A DNA stretch of 58,463 nucleotides, taken from NCBI GenBank assembly GCA_015680685.1, contig MNCI01018993.1, positions 154,923 through 213,385 of the forward strand, written 5' to 3'. Below the pieces are notes generated by a model. It was not told the DNA's origin. It worked only from the letters and a program-made list of their open reading frames with translations, and did not search any database. Positions 11,961 to 24,539 of the stretch are shown piece by piece (the first letter of the stretch is position 1; every line of letters begins with the position of its first letter). The position numbers and the translations under genes are program-made. This stretch comes from Gnetum montanum (Eukaryota > Streptophyta > Gnetopsida > Gnetales > Gnetaceae).

Positions 11961-12960
11961 TTAGCTCCAGAAATAGTTTAGCAATCTTAGAGAAATTCTC
12001 TATGAATTGCCAGTAGTAGCAAGTGTGTTCAAGGAATGATTAGACATCTTTAACAATTTCTAGTTGATGGGTTATTTCTTGGATGACCCTAATCTTTTTA
12101 GGATCCATCTTAATCCCTACTTGAGAAATTTTATTCCCTAGGACAATGCCCTCTTAGACCATTAGATGGCTCTTTTACCAATTGAGCTAAAGATTGGTCT
12201 TCACACACCTTTTGAGAACTTTCTCAAGGCAGTCCTGGGCTTACTCAAATGTAGTGCCATAGGTGGAGAAGTCATCCATGAAGACTTCCATCCTGCTACC
12301 AATTTACAATTGAAAAATGCTAAGGACAAGGCATTGGAAGGTTGTAGGGGCTTTGCATAGGCCAAAAGACATCTTTCTCTATGTAAAAGTTCCCCAAATA
12401 CTTGTGAATGTATTTTTTGTCTGATCCTCTAGTATAATCTAAATCTAGTTATAGCCACTAGAACCATCTAGAAAGTTATAATAGAAATGTCTAGAAATGG
12501 TGTTCAACACCTGGTCCACCAATGGTAATGGAAAATGATCTTTCTAGGTCACCATGTGTAATAGCCTAAAGTCAATACAAACCCTCTAGTTGCCACATTT
12601 CTTTGGCACTATCACAAGTGGGCTAATCCACTCATTATCCATAATTGGATAGATGAACCCTATCTTGAGGAGTTATTTAATCGCCTTCTTACCAATCTAC
12701 TTTAACTTAGGTTGAACCATTATTATGGCTATCTTTTTGATTTTTTGGAAGGATCAGTATAGATGTGATGCTAGCATATATGAGGATCGATCCTAGGGAG
12801 TTAAGGATACGACCAAGCAAAGGTTATTGGCCATTTGTTAATTACCTTTAACAGAATCTCTTTCTATTCAGGAGCAAGGTTGGCATTGATTATCACTGGC
12901 TTGCCATTTTAAAGAAATGCATATTCCATGCCAACAGGTAGAGTTTTCAACTCCAAGGGC
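11960..12960 (-). pseudogene. Gypsy reverse transcriptase, degenerate
   Basis: The minus strand at about 12285-12268 reads EVFMDDFSTYGTTFE, the gypsy version of the Y/F-x-D-D polymerase motif, with both aspartates kept. It is followed by CLEKVL. Further upstream are remnants of the fingers and palm (12.5-12.9 kb). The frame is broken several times. It lies between the protease remnant and RNase H in normal order. Confidence 0.8.
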
Positions 12961-13479
12961 TTTTGCTTAAAATTTTCATGGGTATCCGACTCTTCCCAAT
13001 AAGTATCATGATGTTCATCATTAAAGAGTTGACAATGAACTTGCTCTAGTTCATCCATAACTTCAACATAGGCATATAGTTCTATGCAAAGTGTGTTGCT
13101 TTAAGAATAGTTGTGAGCCATTGGGTGCCTTTCTATTTTATAGCTATTGCATATAAGCACCTTTGAATTTTAGATTCATCTACACATTATCTACATGATG
13201 CAATTTATTTTCTTTTTAGGACCTATAGTTTCTACACATAATTACACCCTGTATCACTATATCCGATGTGCGGAACTCTCTTTTTCCTAATCTTTCCAAA
13301 TGCATTTTTTTTGAAAATATTGAAGGAAAGATCTCTTATTCCCAACTATGCATCAATGGTACTTGGCCAAGCCCTTTCCATGATGATTGGGAAGTTCCCC
13401 TTATAATTATCAACACAGATCACTAAGAACTTAGCAAGATAGGACCATACATAGATGGTAGTCACAATGTCCTTTATTA

Positions 13480-13720
13480 GTCCCAAGGGAAAAATGATAG
13501 ATTAGTCTACCAACTCAAAATGGATGTTACTCTTCTTGAGTGGAGGCAGGTTCTAGGCTTTGTACATCTCATGAGAAATCAAATTAACATCAAAACCTGA
13601 ATCTAGAAGAGCTTATATAATCATTAGCTCTGCTATAGTGACTCCTTAGCTATAGAAGATTTATAAATAATTGGTTATTTTGTTGTTGTTTTCCTCAGCA
13701 TTATCTAGGATCATCACAGC
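13480..13720 (-). pseudogene. Gypsy aspartic protease remnant
   Basis: The minus strand reads LLDSGFDVNLISHEMYK around 13615-13560, matching the gypsy protease D-S-G active-site loop followed by V-N-L-I-S. The Asp is kept. There is a stop soon after. Gag would be expected at higher coordinates, but I find no gag or zinc knuckle in 13.8-15 kb, so the element appears truncated on its 5' side, or gag is too decayed to see. Confidence 0.65.
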
Positions 13721-16400
13721 ATGATCTTGCGAGAGATTTTCCCAAGGTCTAAGCTACCAAAGATGCAGAAGTTCTCATTTTTTAAATTTACCAGGTTAAC
13801 AACCATATCATCCATTAGATTTTATCAATCAAAGAATATGTACATAAATAAAAGGCCTCACTGCATATGAGAAGGTAAGAAGAAATTATCAAATTTGAAC
13901 TCTTTAAGTTCTCCCAATAAGCAGGAGAAATTGTTAAAATTATGACTAAGTTAGGCCGACATCTCAAATTGGCTAATAATTTTCATGTGCTATCAAAAAT
14001 GCTAACGCTTTTACATTTTATTAAAATGTATAATGCAAACAAAAAAGCAGTCACAATCATAACAACTGAATGCATCTACTCCATAGTAACTACTAAATTT
14101 CAAAGCATAGCCATAGAAATGATAAAACTTACACAAAATATACAATGAGATAAAGAGAAAATAAACTTACAAATGTTCCTTTACATTGATAAAGGGTATA
14201 GCAAAAGAAGATTACTCAAGATAGTAGAAAATTACAATTTCAGAATTCCCTGCCACTATAGAAAGCATTGAAAAAAGAATAAAACCAACTTTGGAATGTT
14301 TTTGCATTGGGAATGATAATGTATAGGAAGGCATGCTAAGTACTGATGATAGAAGAGCTCAGCTTGAAGTGAAACTATGAAAATTGCATAAAATCATCAA
14401 AATGTAATGTTCAACACATTATAATTCACTATAAAAATTAACAAAAATACACATAAAAAGACTGGCAGAAATTTTGTTTCTAGAAAGAGATTCCAATAAC
14501 CAAAGGCTATTGTTAACATAGAAACTTTAAAAGACCCTTCCGCTCAGGCTGCAACTTCAATTGAACCATTAATGTCTTTCCTCGAATGCCTCTAGCGCTA
14601 CCCCTCATCCTACCTTTACCTACAAAATTTTATGCTTAAAACATACATTCAAACAAAGCTACTCAAGAAACATATTGGCCTAATTCATATATACATTTTA
14701 TCCAAAACAAGAAAACCTAAATGAAGGGATCTTTTAGCTATTATAACAAAAATTGTATTATAATTGTCGATGATGTGTGCATGTTGTGGCCCTTAGTGTT
14801 AAGCAAGGATGTAGCAAGGGTCGACTAGCCTACTACCTTATTGTTGCTTTAGTTGAAGAAGCATATGCCAATGAGCTTGTTATTGTAGCTAAAGCATGGG
14901 CCACCATCGTAGGTGCCTTTCCAACGCTTTGGAAAATCTTCGAAGCTAGCATCATCGAAGCTGGTCTGGTTGGGTCAGGTGCCCTATGGTGCCCTATAGT
15001 AGCAATTTCAGATGGAGACAAAGATAGAATGGAAATGAAATTATCATTTCCATTTCCATTCCCATTCCCATTCGGCATTTGGCTATGTTTGGCCTTTTTA
15101 TATGTGCAGTGAGAATATGAAAAGCTATGGATCTTTGGTTCACATTCTACACAATGAGAATACGAATAGTTGTGGCTCTTCGATTCATATTTTTTCCCAT
15201 TTCATAGGATCTTATGTGGTGCTTGATGTGGAGGGCAACAAATGCACTCCCCCTCCCCCTATCCTACAAGACGAGCCTTGGTGAATCTATAACAACAATG
15301 GGTATATTGCAGTTTTGTTTTTACATGTTAGTTGAGAATGCCACATACACACTTTGCGTCCATTTATGTCATGTCACTCATGACTACGTCTTTTTATCAT
15401 CTTGTCATCTACTAGAGGGCCACTAATTTGGTCAATCTCTATCTTAAAATATTCTACTAGAGGGCTAGAAATTTGAGTGATATTATCATCTCCATCAAAA
15501 TTAGGTTTGACCATTTGAGTGTAAGAAAAATGCTTCAAATATTCTACCATCCATAGGTTCCACTATATTTATGTATTTTTCTTTGAGGCATAGATTGAAA
15601 AATTGGATCGGATTGGTTGGCAGCATTTTTCATAAATGGTATTTGAGAAATATGAGTATATCAGTGTATGAATTGGATTAAAATTGTGAATATTAGCAAA
15701 ATAGAGAAGGTATATCCACCCATGTTGGTAGCTGCTTTTTCCAATTTTTTTCATCTAAGAGTGCAGTTAGAATGGAAAATCAAATATAAAAATTTTAGTT
15801 TTTTGTTAGCATCAGAATTAGTAATAAAAAATATAATAAACTTAAAAAATCTATTAAAATATAATAATATTTTATTAGATTAAATGTCCAATCCAATTTT
15901 GAATCGGCTTCAATGTTGCATTGCAATTTATTGTAGATCTTGTGATTAATGGCAGATTTCACAAACTATGCTTCAAAGTATTATTTTTATTTCTATAGAG
16001 ACGGTTTGAGTCTTTTATCAAAGAAGATAGCCTTACATGGTTAGTATTTATTATGATAATTAATAAGTATCATTGAAGATTTATAGTTATGGAAGACTAT
16101 TGATTTTAAAATGTATCCTAGAACAGTTGTATATCTTGATTAAATTATGGCAAAGTATCATCCTGGTGTTTTGAAGGGTGGTAGTGATATGGACTAGCCC
16201 AACCAGTTGGAAAGAATAATAATAATAATAATAAGCTTATCTCTTCTTCTCTTTCAGGAACTTGGGTACTGTTGCAATGGAGAAGGCTCCTTTTCTAGAA
16301 CTGAACATCTTCTACCTTTAAATATTTTGGTTTTGATCCATTCATCTTCAATCTCTACATGGCCATCTCGATGAGCCATGGCTCTGGAAATCCCATGACA
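13720..16400. other. Unassigned stretch
   Basis: No recognisable gene. A 111-residue plus-strand open frame at 14777-15112 (starting MHVVALSVKQGCSKG) ends in a run of Phe-Pro made by a CATTTC/CATTCC microsatellite at about 15045-15075; I do not believe it is a real gene. The 15735-15980 part is the partner of the repeat at 1170-1360. An (AAT)n tract lies at about 16208-16231. Confidence 0.4.
15735..15980 (+). repeat. Dispersed repeat, copy 2 (partner 1170-1360)
   Basis: Contains CCAATTTTTTTCATCTAAGA, then a GCAGTTAGAATGGAAAA block and ATGGCAGATTTCACAAACTA in the same order as the block near 1.2 kb. No coding content seen. Confidence 0.4.
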
Positions 16401-16405
16401 TGCAG

Positions 16406-16854
16406 TTAAATTGAGTTTTTTATTCTATGCTGAACCATCAGCACATAGCACTGAGTGGAAGTCTTTTTCCATTCTTGATGGTATCTACCCATGCTCCAGC
16501 TCTTGGGAGACTTGACTTTTAATTTTTCAAAGATTCTCCTATGACATCTATTCAAATACGTTCCGAGAACTGACATGAATAAAATTATCATTGTTATTTG
16601 GCTTTACATAAACATAATAATATATTAATAGTGTTATACCTCAATTTTAGAGAAATCTGCCTTCTATTGTGATATACCATACATTTCATCGTAAAGCAAA
16701 TGTACTTGTGCTTCTGCCTGTGTCCAGAAATGCACCGATCATACCATGCCCCTCCGTTTCTAAGGTACACTATGTAAGAGTTGCCAGGCATCTGATCTAT
16801 TTGCTCAGTTTCTTTCACCAGGAAATTGGACTTTATTTTCAAAAGAGATTCCAA
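16406..16854 (-). other. Two adjacent open frames, unidentified
   Basis: Minus strand: 16854-16594 (86 residues, with ETEQIDQMPGNSYIVYL and the basic HRQKHKYICF) and 16591-16406 (61 residues, with RCHRRIFEKLKVKSPKSW). They abut with a 2-base gap and look less AT-biased in amino-acid make-up than random frames around them. I know no matching family. They might be exons or a decayed transposon ORF. No zinc-finger, DDE or RT motif is visible. Confidence 0.2.
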
Positions 16855-17417
16855 GAGAATTTATTACTTGTACCATAAGAGATGCCCAACACATTTATTA
16901 TTTGAAAACAACATCCCATGTCTGCTTTGTATCAGTCATAGGTTTACTTAAATAAAAGGTGGGGAGTATTTACTTAATTGAAAAGGACATCCTATGTCTG
17001 TTTCATATGATGCAGCCAATGATGAAAATGTCCGTTTCTACTTTCTTTCCCAATGCAAAATAAGCCAAAAGCATTCATATAATTGAACATTGTTGGTGAG
17101 AAACAACTTAAATAGATTTTTTTTTCAATGTAGTTAGTTTCCTTGCTATTAACTTTACCTAAACCTATCATTGACTATTGTATAAAAGCAACTTCATGTT
17201 ATTAAAATTATATTACTAGAATCATTACATTTTAATATAGAAATTGTGAATAATGGAATACAAACTTCTTTACACTACCATAGATAAATTCTGGGCACCA
17301 CTTTGGGTTCAGGTGTCAAAATGAGGTTAATAGGGTATACATGGTTATTACCTAAAGCGTAATACAAATCCCATTGCCTTGGATTATAAGAGCATAGGGG
17401 AATGAATGAAATATCAA

Positions 17418-17628
17418 ATTTTTTATTTTATTTTTATTTTTTGAGTGGCTTTCTCCAAATAGGAACCTCGATCTTATTACCATGTGAGAAATAAGTACAT
17501 TACTATCACTTGAAATAATGAAACCAACTATTCCACTACTACCACACTTGCAAACTAGGCAAAAATTGAACCCATAACCTCCTAATTATGAAGGAGTGTC
17601 TTGATCACTGCACTACACCTTTGGGTGC
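17418..17628 (-). mobile_element. Candidate tRNA-derived SINE
   Basis: On the minus strand, GGTGTAGTGCAGTGATCAAG (A-box-like, about 17618-17602) is followed after about 35 bases by GGTTCAATT (B-box-like, 17573-17565) within GGGTTCAATTTTTGCC. That is the spacing of an internal RNA polymerase III promoter. The body runs about 120 bases and ends in an A-rich tail (AAAAAATAAAAATAAAATAA, 17441-17418). Size near 210 bp and the A-rich 3' end fit a plant SINE. I could not find a convincing target duplication. It does not fold as a full tRNA in my reading, so I do not call a tRNA gene. Confidence 0.45.
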
Positions 17629-17629
17629 T

Positions 17630-18625
17630 AAATTGAAACTACAATTTTATTATTGCATCACTCCAAATAAATAGGTATATCAATTTCAAAATAGGTTCTT
17701 TTTGTATTTTTAAGTATTAAAAGGATGTTTTCCAAAAATATTAAGGGCATGACTTGCCAAAAGAATGTAATTTGAGGATTTCTACTTCTTTTAATTTGAA
17801 ACTATACTAGTTTCGAATCCTCTCTAGGTTCATCATTAGTGGTACTGAATATTATGGATAAACGATGTTCTTAATAAGTAACTTTGCAAAAGTTAGTATT
17901 ATTATTATTATTAGAATTTCTATTAAAGTCACATATCTCAAAGGCTTTTATTTTTAGTATTTATTATTTGTTTTAGAATTATTACTTAATTATAAGAAGA
18001 AATGTTATAGAAAAGGATTAAGTAGAAAATGCTAAATTTGTAAGGTAATATTAACATGTTAATGACAGGTTATGAATTTATTCATTACTTAGTTTGTTTT
18101 TTTTAAAGAAACTTGTAAGTTGATTTTTTTCCAAAAAAACAATAGATAATGTGATCCCACACAAGCATGTGTGATTGTCATATTACTTTGTCTAGAAATA
18201 TTAGTAGATAAATAAAGAGGTATTTCTATGAAGGATTCTCCCCTAATTTTCTATAAATAAAATTATTTTTTTCTATCAATAGCATATCTAAATTTTTTAG
18301 CAAGATATCATTTGAAGTTTACACCTTTATATAAAGTTCCAAAAAAACAAAATTTTTTATGGACTTATTTCAAGATTTTCCTTTGCATTGTGGGTAAATT
18401 GGATTCTCAAGTTTTTCAACTCTATAATAGAACTGGCCAAACAAGTTGATTTTACATTTGGTTATGATCATCTCATGCACAAATATATTCTTGTGTAAAT
18501 TTACTATAAATTGAATATAAAGGATACACATTACTTGAAATCCTCTTAGCAGTATAGGCTTATTAAGAATATCTATTTGAAACCAATCATGAAATTGTAG
18601 ACAGTATAAAAGAATAATCTGAGTC
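17630..18625. other. AT-rich stretch, nothing recognised
   Basis: No domain, LTR landmark or repeat partner was found. An 85-residue minus-strand open frame (18627-18370) has no known motif. If the ORF remnant at 18630-21350 came from a complete gypsy element, its 3' LTR should lie here, but I see none of the family landmarks (TATA block, GGTTACCAAATG, CTCATCA end). So that element is truncated or interrupted. Confidence 0.4.
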
Positions 18626-18629
18626 ATAT

Positions 18630-21350
18630 GCCTTAAGTTGTATTAGGTGATGGTGGTTCCTATAGCTCCTCATGCCTTAGTATGGGTTGTGACTATCCTA
18701 TTTATATAGATCTTAGCTAAAATATATTGATTAAGATGCTCATCTTCTTCTCCTTAGTCTTAGGATCATTGATAGTCTAGGTTGATTTGCCTATAGTTGT
18801 AGTTGTAGGCATGTTTCAAGGAAAATTTAAGGTTGGAAACATCTCATGAGGATTTACAAATCAAGTAATGAATTTTTTGTGCTTAATGTTGAACACCTTA
18901 ACTATGTTTCACAACTTATGGTAGTTTCTCATTCTTTTGGTTAAATTATTTGCTATAGTCCTTTGATCTTTAAAATTTGTTTTGAGGACTTCAAGCTCCA
19001 TGATATCTATCTCCAATATCTATCACACCTCTTTATGAATCTTGTACTCATTCTTGTACAATAAGTATAAGTTGGCTAGCTATTTTTCAAATTTGGACCT
19101 TGGCCTCCTAGTAGTAAGCATTACAATATTAGCATAACAAGGATTGACCAACTCCATATACTTCATCATCTCTTCAATTTGCAACTCATTCATGTGAATT
19201 TTAAGTTTGTTATGGGCATTAAGTCCATGTAAGATAGGCTTTCATGTATCACCTTGGAGCTATTGAAGGGCTTCATTTATTTATTTTTTGAATAATCAGA
19301 TCTCATGTTCATTAATTTTTTTTACATGCCAATCTAGTCCCTATAGTAATTCTTAAGTTTTATTATACTTTACAGCCTTGTTCTTCTAGTTGGTAATCTT
19401 GATTACCAATTTTTTCCTTATTGCTCATTCCTTCTCCATTACAATATTTCTGTTTTTTGCTATCAATATTGACATATCCACATTAACCTTTGTCAGTTGC
19501 TCTTACTAGTGCTTAAGCTACTCGTTTAGTTATCTACCTTAATTAGCCTTTTGCTTTCTTTGTCTAGGTCCTAGTTTTTGTGTGTATATGTGTGTTTTTT
19601 TTATTTTATTTTCATACTTGGACAAGCTCCTTATTTTCTGTATGTAACATTACCTCCATAATGGAAGCATCCCAAGTGGATTTCTCCTTCTTATTATAAA
19701 CCTTTTATTATTTGTTCTTAATCTACTCAAAGGTCTCATCTCTCATCAAACTAGGTTGGAGGAGTGTAGGATTGGACAAGGAAACTCTTAGTTGTGTAAC
19801 TTCAACTATTAACTACTTATTTAGTGAAGTGGATTCATTTTCATTTATGTTATGATGAGCATACCCATTATCACTATTAGTGGAGACTAGGTTGAAGTGA
19901 TGTCTTCTGAGATGTCAAACACATTTAGAATCATTGGCCCAATGCCTACTAGTCTCTCTAGCACTTCCTTGTACTAGGCTACACTCATACCCTTGGATCT
20001 AATTCTTATGGATATTTGAATATTTACCATTGTATCAAAGTCTATGGTAGATTCTATTGAAACCTTTAATGCTTCTTTAATTTTATACATTAGCATCTTT
20101 GCAGATATCTCTCACTCTTTGTATGAAATAATCACCACTATCATTCCTTCCCTTTCCTTTAGCATCATAGAGAAAGTTGAAATATTCTCGAAACTTTATG
20201 CTATATTTTTGGCCAACATGGATACTAAAACCTCCCATGTGGCAAGACTAACTTAAATAATGGCCTAGCTTCTACCTATAGAGAACAAATTGAATAAATC
20301 TTTTAGCTACCATATTACAGTTTGAGAAACTTCTTTTACATGGATCATTGTAAGACAATAATTCATGCATCTACCACTAAGTATTTACTACAATTCCCTT
20401 AACTACCTTAACCTTTCTTCTGTAATTGATGTGTCCTTGGCTTATAAAGGTAGTGCCTCTTCTTAAAGCTATAGAGGTAGCTTCTCCTTCATCATTTCCT
20501 ACCATGATATTGTAGTGGCCTTTCTAAGAGTATCATTAGAGTAGTGGGTAATCCTTCCCCTTATGTAAAGATTTTGATTAAGAACAAGAAAGGGAGTGTC
20601 TTTGTGCACTTCTTATTCTATTTAAAGCATTTCTCAATTTCAAGAAATATGAGTTGGGGTAGCTTGACTAGAAACTTTTCAGTAAGTATAATGTAGGCCT
20701 TGTCAAAGAATGATATAACTTTACTTGGACATACCATGGGATTCAAGTGGTATGTTGTAATCTTAATGTAAGCTTACTTCACCTAGGTGAGTACATTAAA
20801 CTCCTTCCAATCCACTTCATAGCATCTCTAAGTCTACTCTTCCTTAATCTTAGCACCAGACTCTGTGTTCCTTACTCTCAACATTAAATTATGTGGACAC
20901 CTTTGTTATCTCGTCCTCCATGTTGGAAAGTTCCAAGCCTTTTTCAATATTCTCCAAGCTAGGAGTAGCATAAGCTATGATGAAGAAGAATGTAACTTTA
21001 CTTTGGAATAATATGAGATTGAAGTGGTATGTTGTAATCTTGAAATAAACTCACTTCACTTGGGTGAGCACATTGTAAAACTTCACATTCACTTTGTGAA
21101 ATCTCTAGATTTACTATTTTTTACTCTCAACATTAGACTGTGTAAACACCTCTGTTAGGTTCACTGCGACATTAGGAGATCCGAGGGTCTCCATAATGAT
21201 ACTCCATTGTATAAGAGATTGTGATGTTCTTGATATTCACAGTGAAATCTCCTTGGTCATTATTCCATAAGAGATATGTTTCCTCATGATACTTCTCTCC
21301 ACTAGAGAAAGTGATGGGCCAAAGCAGTGATGATTTAAACTACTCCTAGA
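18630..21350 (-). pseudogene. Second copy of the extra helical ORF, degenerate
   Basis: Homologous in layout to 5660-8400. The N-terminal part (about 20780-20540 on the minus strand) reads KITTYHLNP, then PSKVISFFDKAYI, KFLVKLPQ and a LEIEKCFK segment, parallel to KIVAFYLNP / PRKIIAFF / KFLVNLTQ / IEKHFK of the first copy. The C-terminal part is lysine-, leucine- and glutamate-rich with no single long frame. An internal direct duplication (20725-20930 against 20992-21160) extends its N-terminal side. No pol sequence is attached to it, so it is a detached piece of a gypsy element or a decayed relative. Confidence 0.5.
20725..21160 (+). repeat. Internal direct duplication, offset about 267 bp
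   Basis: TAACTTTACTTGGACATACC, then AAGTGGTATGTTGTAATCTT, near 20728-20762 recurs as TAACTTTACTTTGGAATAAT with AAGTGGTATGTTGTAATCTT near 20994-21040. Later blocks (TTACTCTCAACATTA) also match. A local tandem duplication inside the degenerate ORF. Confidence 0.65.
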
Positions 21351-21599
21351 CATTTTAAGAAGCAAAGTCTAAGAAGGATCGAAAGCTCATGTTTTTAAAA
21401 GGATGAAAAATAAAATATAGAGAGAGAAGTGCTACTATGAAAATGATATGACAAACTATCATCTATATTAAATTCTACTTTCCTCATAGGTTTCTAAAAG
21501 AAAATATTAGAAATGCAAAATTTATCAAGTTAATAATAAATTTTATCATTTCCTTGTTGATAATTATATGAAGTATGATGCTGGTCATTCTAATGAGAT

Positions 21600-22120
21600 G
21601 GGAATAAAGAACTAACATCAGAAAAAATAATGTTTTTCTTTGAAATTACACCAATGTTCATTTTCTTAAGATTACATATTAAAAGAAAGATCACCAAATT
21701 TATCTAAATTATTTTCAACCATATTAAAATCACCTCCAATAATCCAAGGAACTTTAGGTAGAGATAGAAGATATTTCTAAACCTCTTGTAAATCTTTCAA
21801 ATTATTAGGAGCATAAATATTATAGTCCAAAGTTACCATTTTTACTATAACAAATAATCCAAATAATTCTTCCAAGTTTATCAGAACTAGAATTCATTTT
21901 TTTTCTAATTTAATTGCTATTAATTTCATGAGTATTAAAAAAATAATGCAATTTTTGAAAATGCATTTACCAAAAAAACTAATATCATGAGTTGAAATCA
22001 CAATTTCTTATACTAAAAGAAAATTTAGAGAGAAATGTTAATTTGAAAGATACTCCTCAATAATCGTTGCTATCAATACCTATAAAAAAAGCTCCAAACA
22101 TTCCATGATAAAACTAACAT
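21600..22120 (-). pseudogene. L1-type LINE ORF2 start (AP endonuclease), truncated
   Basis: The minus strand begins MLVLSWNVWS at 22120, the usual opening of plant L1 ORF2 (consensus close to M-x-x-L-S-W-N-x-R-G-L). At about 21783-21700 it reads PKVPWIIGGDFNMVENN, then LDKFGDLSFN, the endonuclease motif with G-D-F-N-M. Several stops lie between. Reverse transcriptase is absent; similarity ends near 21600, where the extra-ORF remnant begins soon after. Directly upstream is ORF1 in the normal LINE order. Confidence 0.8.
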
Positions 22121-22149
22121 TGAGATGTGGTGGAGGAGGCCCTAATCTT

Positions 22150-23213
22150 TGTTTTCTCAAGCTCAACATTTGTCTCATGATTCATAATAATAAGTGAAAA
22201 AGCATTATTAAATAAAATAATATTTATTATAATAGTAGTAGAAGTAGATAGAGAATGAAATAACATTGAGGTTTTTAAATTGAAAGTAGTATCTATAGGA
22301 TTTTTCTATTTATGTTACAATAAGTAAAATTCATCTAAATCAATATTTTCATTGTTAGTCCTTGATGAAACTTTATTTTTCTCTAAGAAGGAATCATCTT
22401 TAGATATCAAGAGTTTATTGGCAACTTTACAATTAAAAGGATTAGTAAAGGTTGAGAACTTGTTAAAGCAAATTTCATTTATGTTTACTGAAAAATACCA
22501 TTATTTGTGTTTTCTAAAAATTGTTATTTATTTTCCTTATTAATAAGTTTTTTATTAAGAATAGGATAGATCCCAATAACATGGCCTTTATGTTGACAAT
22601 AGTTACAACATCCTTGAAAATCATAATATATAATTTTTAAAGAAAAATACTAATTACTGACCTTGGGTTTTAATTATGTCTTCTTTTACCATAAATAAAT
22701 CTATACAAAATAGTGTGTATACTACGTACCATCTAGTAATGTTTTTTACTTTGTTGAATTATGCTAATGTTACCAACAATTTCATTTTCAACATTTTGAA
22801 AAATAAGAAGAATATTTTCTAATTCATTCAAACAAAGAATTTTAGAGTAATTAGAAGAATAGGCATCAAAATCCACTTTCCACTTTTGAGTAATAAAATT
22901 ATTATGTTAATCCATAAAAATTATAAGATCCAATGATTTTTTAATCATTTGAGAATTAGCTAGCTTGACAAGAAAAAAATATTTGAAAAAATACTGAGCA
23001 TGTAAAACATTAATTTCATAGCATTGAAGGATAGGTAAATCATTGGTGTAAAACTATTATTTGACCAAATAAATCCAATAATCTAAAAAAAATTATGTAT
23101 TGTAAAGTGATATCTTTTGACAAGAATTCATATAAATTATTAGGTTAACCAAAATTGAAAACTTTAGAATTCTTCATAGTCTCTACAATCTAAGAGACAT
23201 TAGTATTTTTCAT
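22150..23213 (-). pseudogene. L1-type LINE ORF1 (nucleic-acid-binding), degenerate
   Basis: Starts near 23213 (MKNTNV). A zinc-knuckle remnant CCNYCQHKGHVIGIY sits at about 22608-22566, where the last Cys of C-x2-C-x4-H-x4-C has become Tyr. Between them, VVYTLFCIDLFMVKED at about 22720-22685 resembles the end of the DUF4283 / ORF1 domain of plant L1 elements. There are many stops, and no frame longer than about 60 codons survives. The ORF1-ORF2 spacing is short, as in plant L1s. Confidence 0.65.
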
Positions 23214-23214
23214 C

Positions 23215-24030
23215 TTCATATCCTTCCTTGTCAAAATAATTTTTGTTACAAAAAATCTATAAGAAACCCTTCAAATTAATAAAACAATAAGACAATTTAC
23301 CCCATGTTTAAAAATGGATAAATAAATCGTCCAAAACCGTTGCATTAAAAATGGATAATAAAATTACATTGAGTCAAGGATGTATTTTAGCATGAAAAGT
23401 AGGAAAGATCCTCATCCTTGAATTGTAAAAGTGCCTAACTATCATCATGGTCCCTTTAACAGCAACCTCAACTTCAAACTAGATCTCAAAAACTTATTGC
23501 CTTTGATATTGTTCTATCATGGTTTAGAAGTTAAGTATGAATGTGTTAAAAGGCTTTGTTCTAGCAACTCCGATACATTGTTTTGTGGGTTCTTTTCAAA
23601 GGGAAACAAAACAAAGCTTATCTAAAGTCTCAATTCCTTTTGCATTTAATGCGGATGTTTTCATTTTGGATGTTTTTTTCCTTTTTAATTTATCATAGAT
23701 GTTTTCATCTGGAATGCTCCCTCCCTCCCCCCACTCCTTAGATTATGCTTTTCTCAATGCACATACAAGACTTGGTAAGGTATAATCTACATTTTTCAAA
23801 AATATTACTATGGAGGAATGAGAAGGTTATGAAAGTGAACATTTTATAAAATTCATAAGAAAAAAAAAGGTAAAATACACAAAAATTTATTAAAATAAAC
23901 CATAAAATTTTAAACCTACATGTGCATGACATATGTAGGAAATCTAATGTATGACTTTGTTGTGCCATGCCATCATTCATATAGAAGAAAAAGGAGATGT
24001 TATTCATAATCTCTCACATAAAATATTAAT
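23215..24030. other. Flank between LINE and copia LTR
   Basis: About 0.8 kb of AT-rich DNA without recognisable coding. A CCTCCCTCCCCCCACTCC pyrimidine patch lies at about 23720-23740. Short open frames on both strands have no known motif. Confidence 0.4.
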
Positions 24031-24444
24031 AAATTTTTCATAAAATGAAAATTATTTTCAAGAATTGGAAAGACACAAAGTTACCCTAGGAAAAACGTTG
24101 AAGGTAAAAAACCGAAGTAGAAAATTAGTTCCTGGACGATTAGTAGTAGCACAGGTTCAAAAGATTGAAGCACAAAGGGAAGAATAGAATGAAGGAGGAT
24201 TACATCTCATTCATTACAAATGATTCTTTAAGAATGTTTATTCTAGATCCTTTTATATTAATTTCAAGTTCTAAAAATAAATCATAGACCAAAGGATATG
24301 AAAAAATATCTATGGTACAAGAATGGAAACTAAGAAAGGAAATATAAATTAGATGAAAGAAAAATAGTGTAATGGTGGGTAATGATGGTAAGGAATGTTG
24401 GTGGTGGAGAAAATCAAGGTATATTTACATTCATCCACCTTACA
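24031..24444 (-). repeat. 3' LTR of the outer copia element
   Basis: The minus-strand start TGTAAGGTGGATG at 24444 lies directly after a purine run (AAGAGGAAGAA). It matches 35009-35281, the visible part of the 5' LTR: both carry AGAAAATT(A/G)GTTCC, AAAAGATTGAAGCA and a GGATCCTTTTATAT-type block. The last gives a minus-strand TATAAAAGG promoter at about 24250. Length near 414 bp. The end near 24031 is approximate. Confidence 0.75.
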
Positions 24445-24539
24445 ATTCTTCCTCTTAAAGGTAAAGCTAGTTTAGAGAATAGTCTAGATCATTTTAGAAA
24501 ATTAGGCTTGAAGAAGACCAAATGTGGATGAATACTAGA

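Noticed and set aside
12166-12360. 64-residue plus-strand ORF
   Set aside because: It is antisense to the gypsy reverse transcriptase; the minus strand there carries the F-M-D-D motif.
14777-15112. 111-residue plus-strand ORF and its minus-strand counterpart rich in Asn-Gly
   Set aside because: Both owe part of their length to a CATTTC/CATTCC microsatellite and neither shows a known motif or partner copy.
17560-17625. tRNA gene
   Set aside because: A- and B-box-like strings are present but I cannot form a full cloverleaf, and an A-rich tail follows; SINE is preferred.
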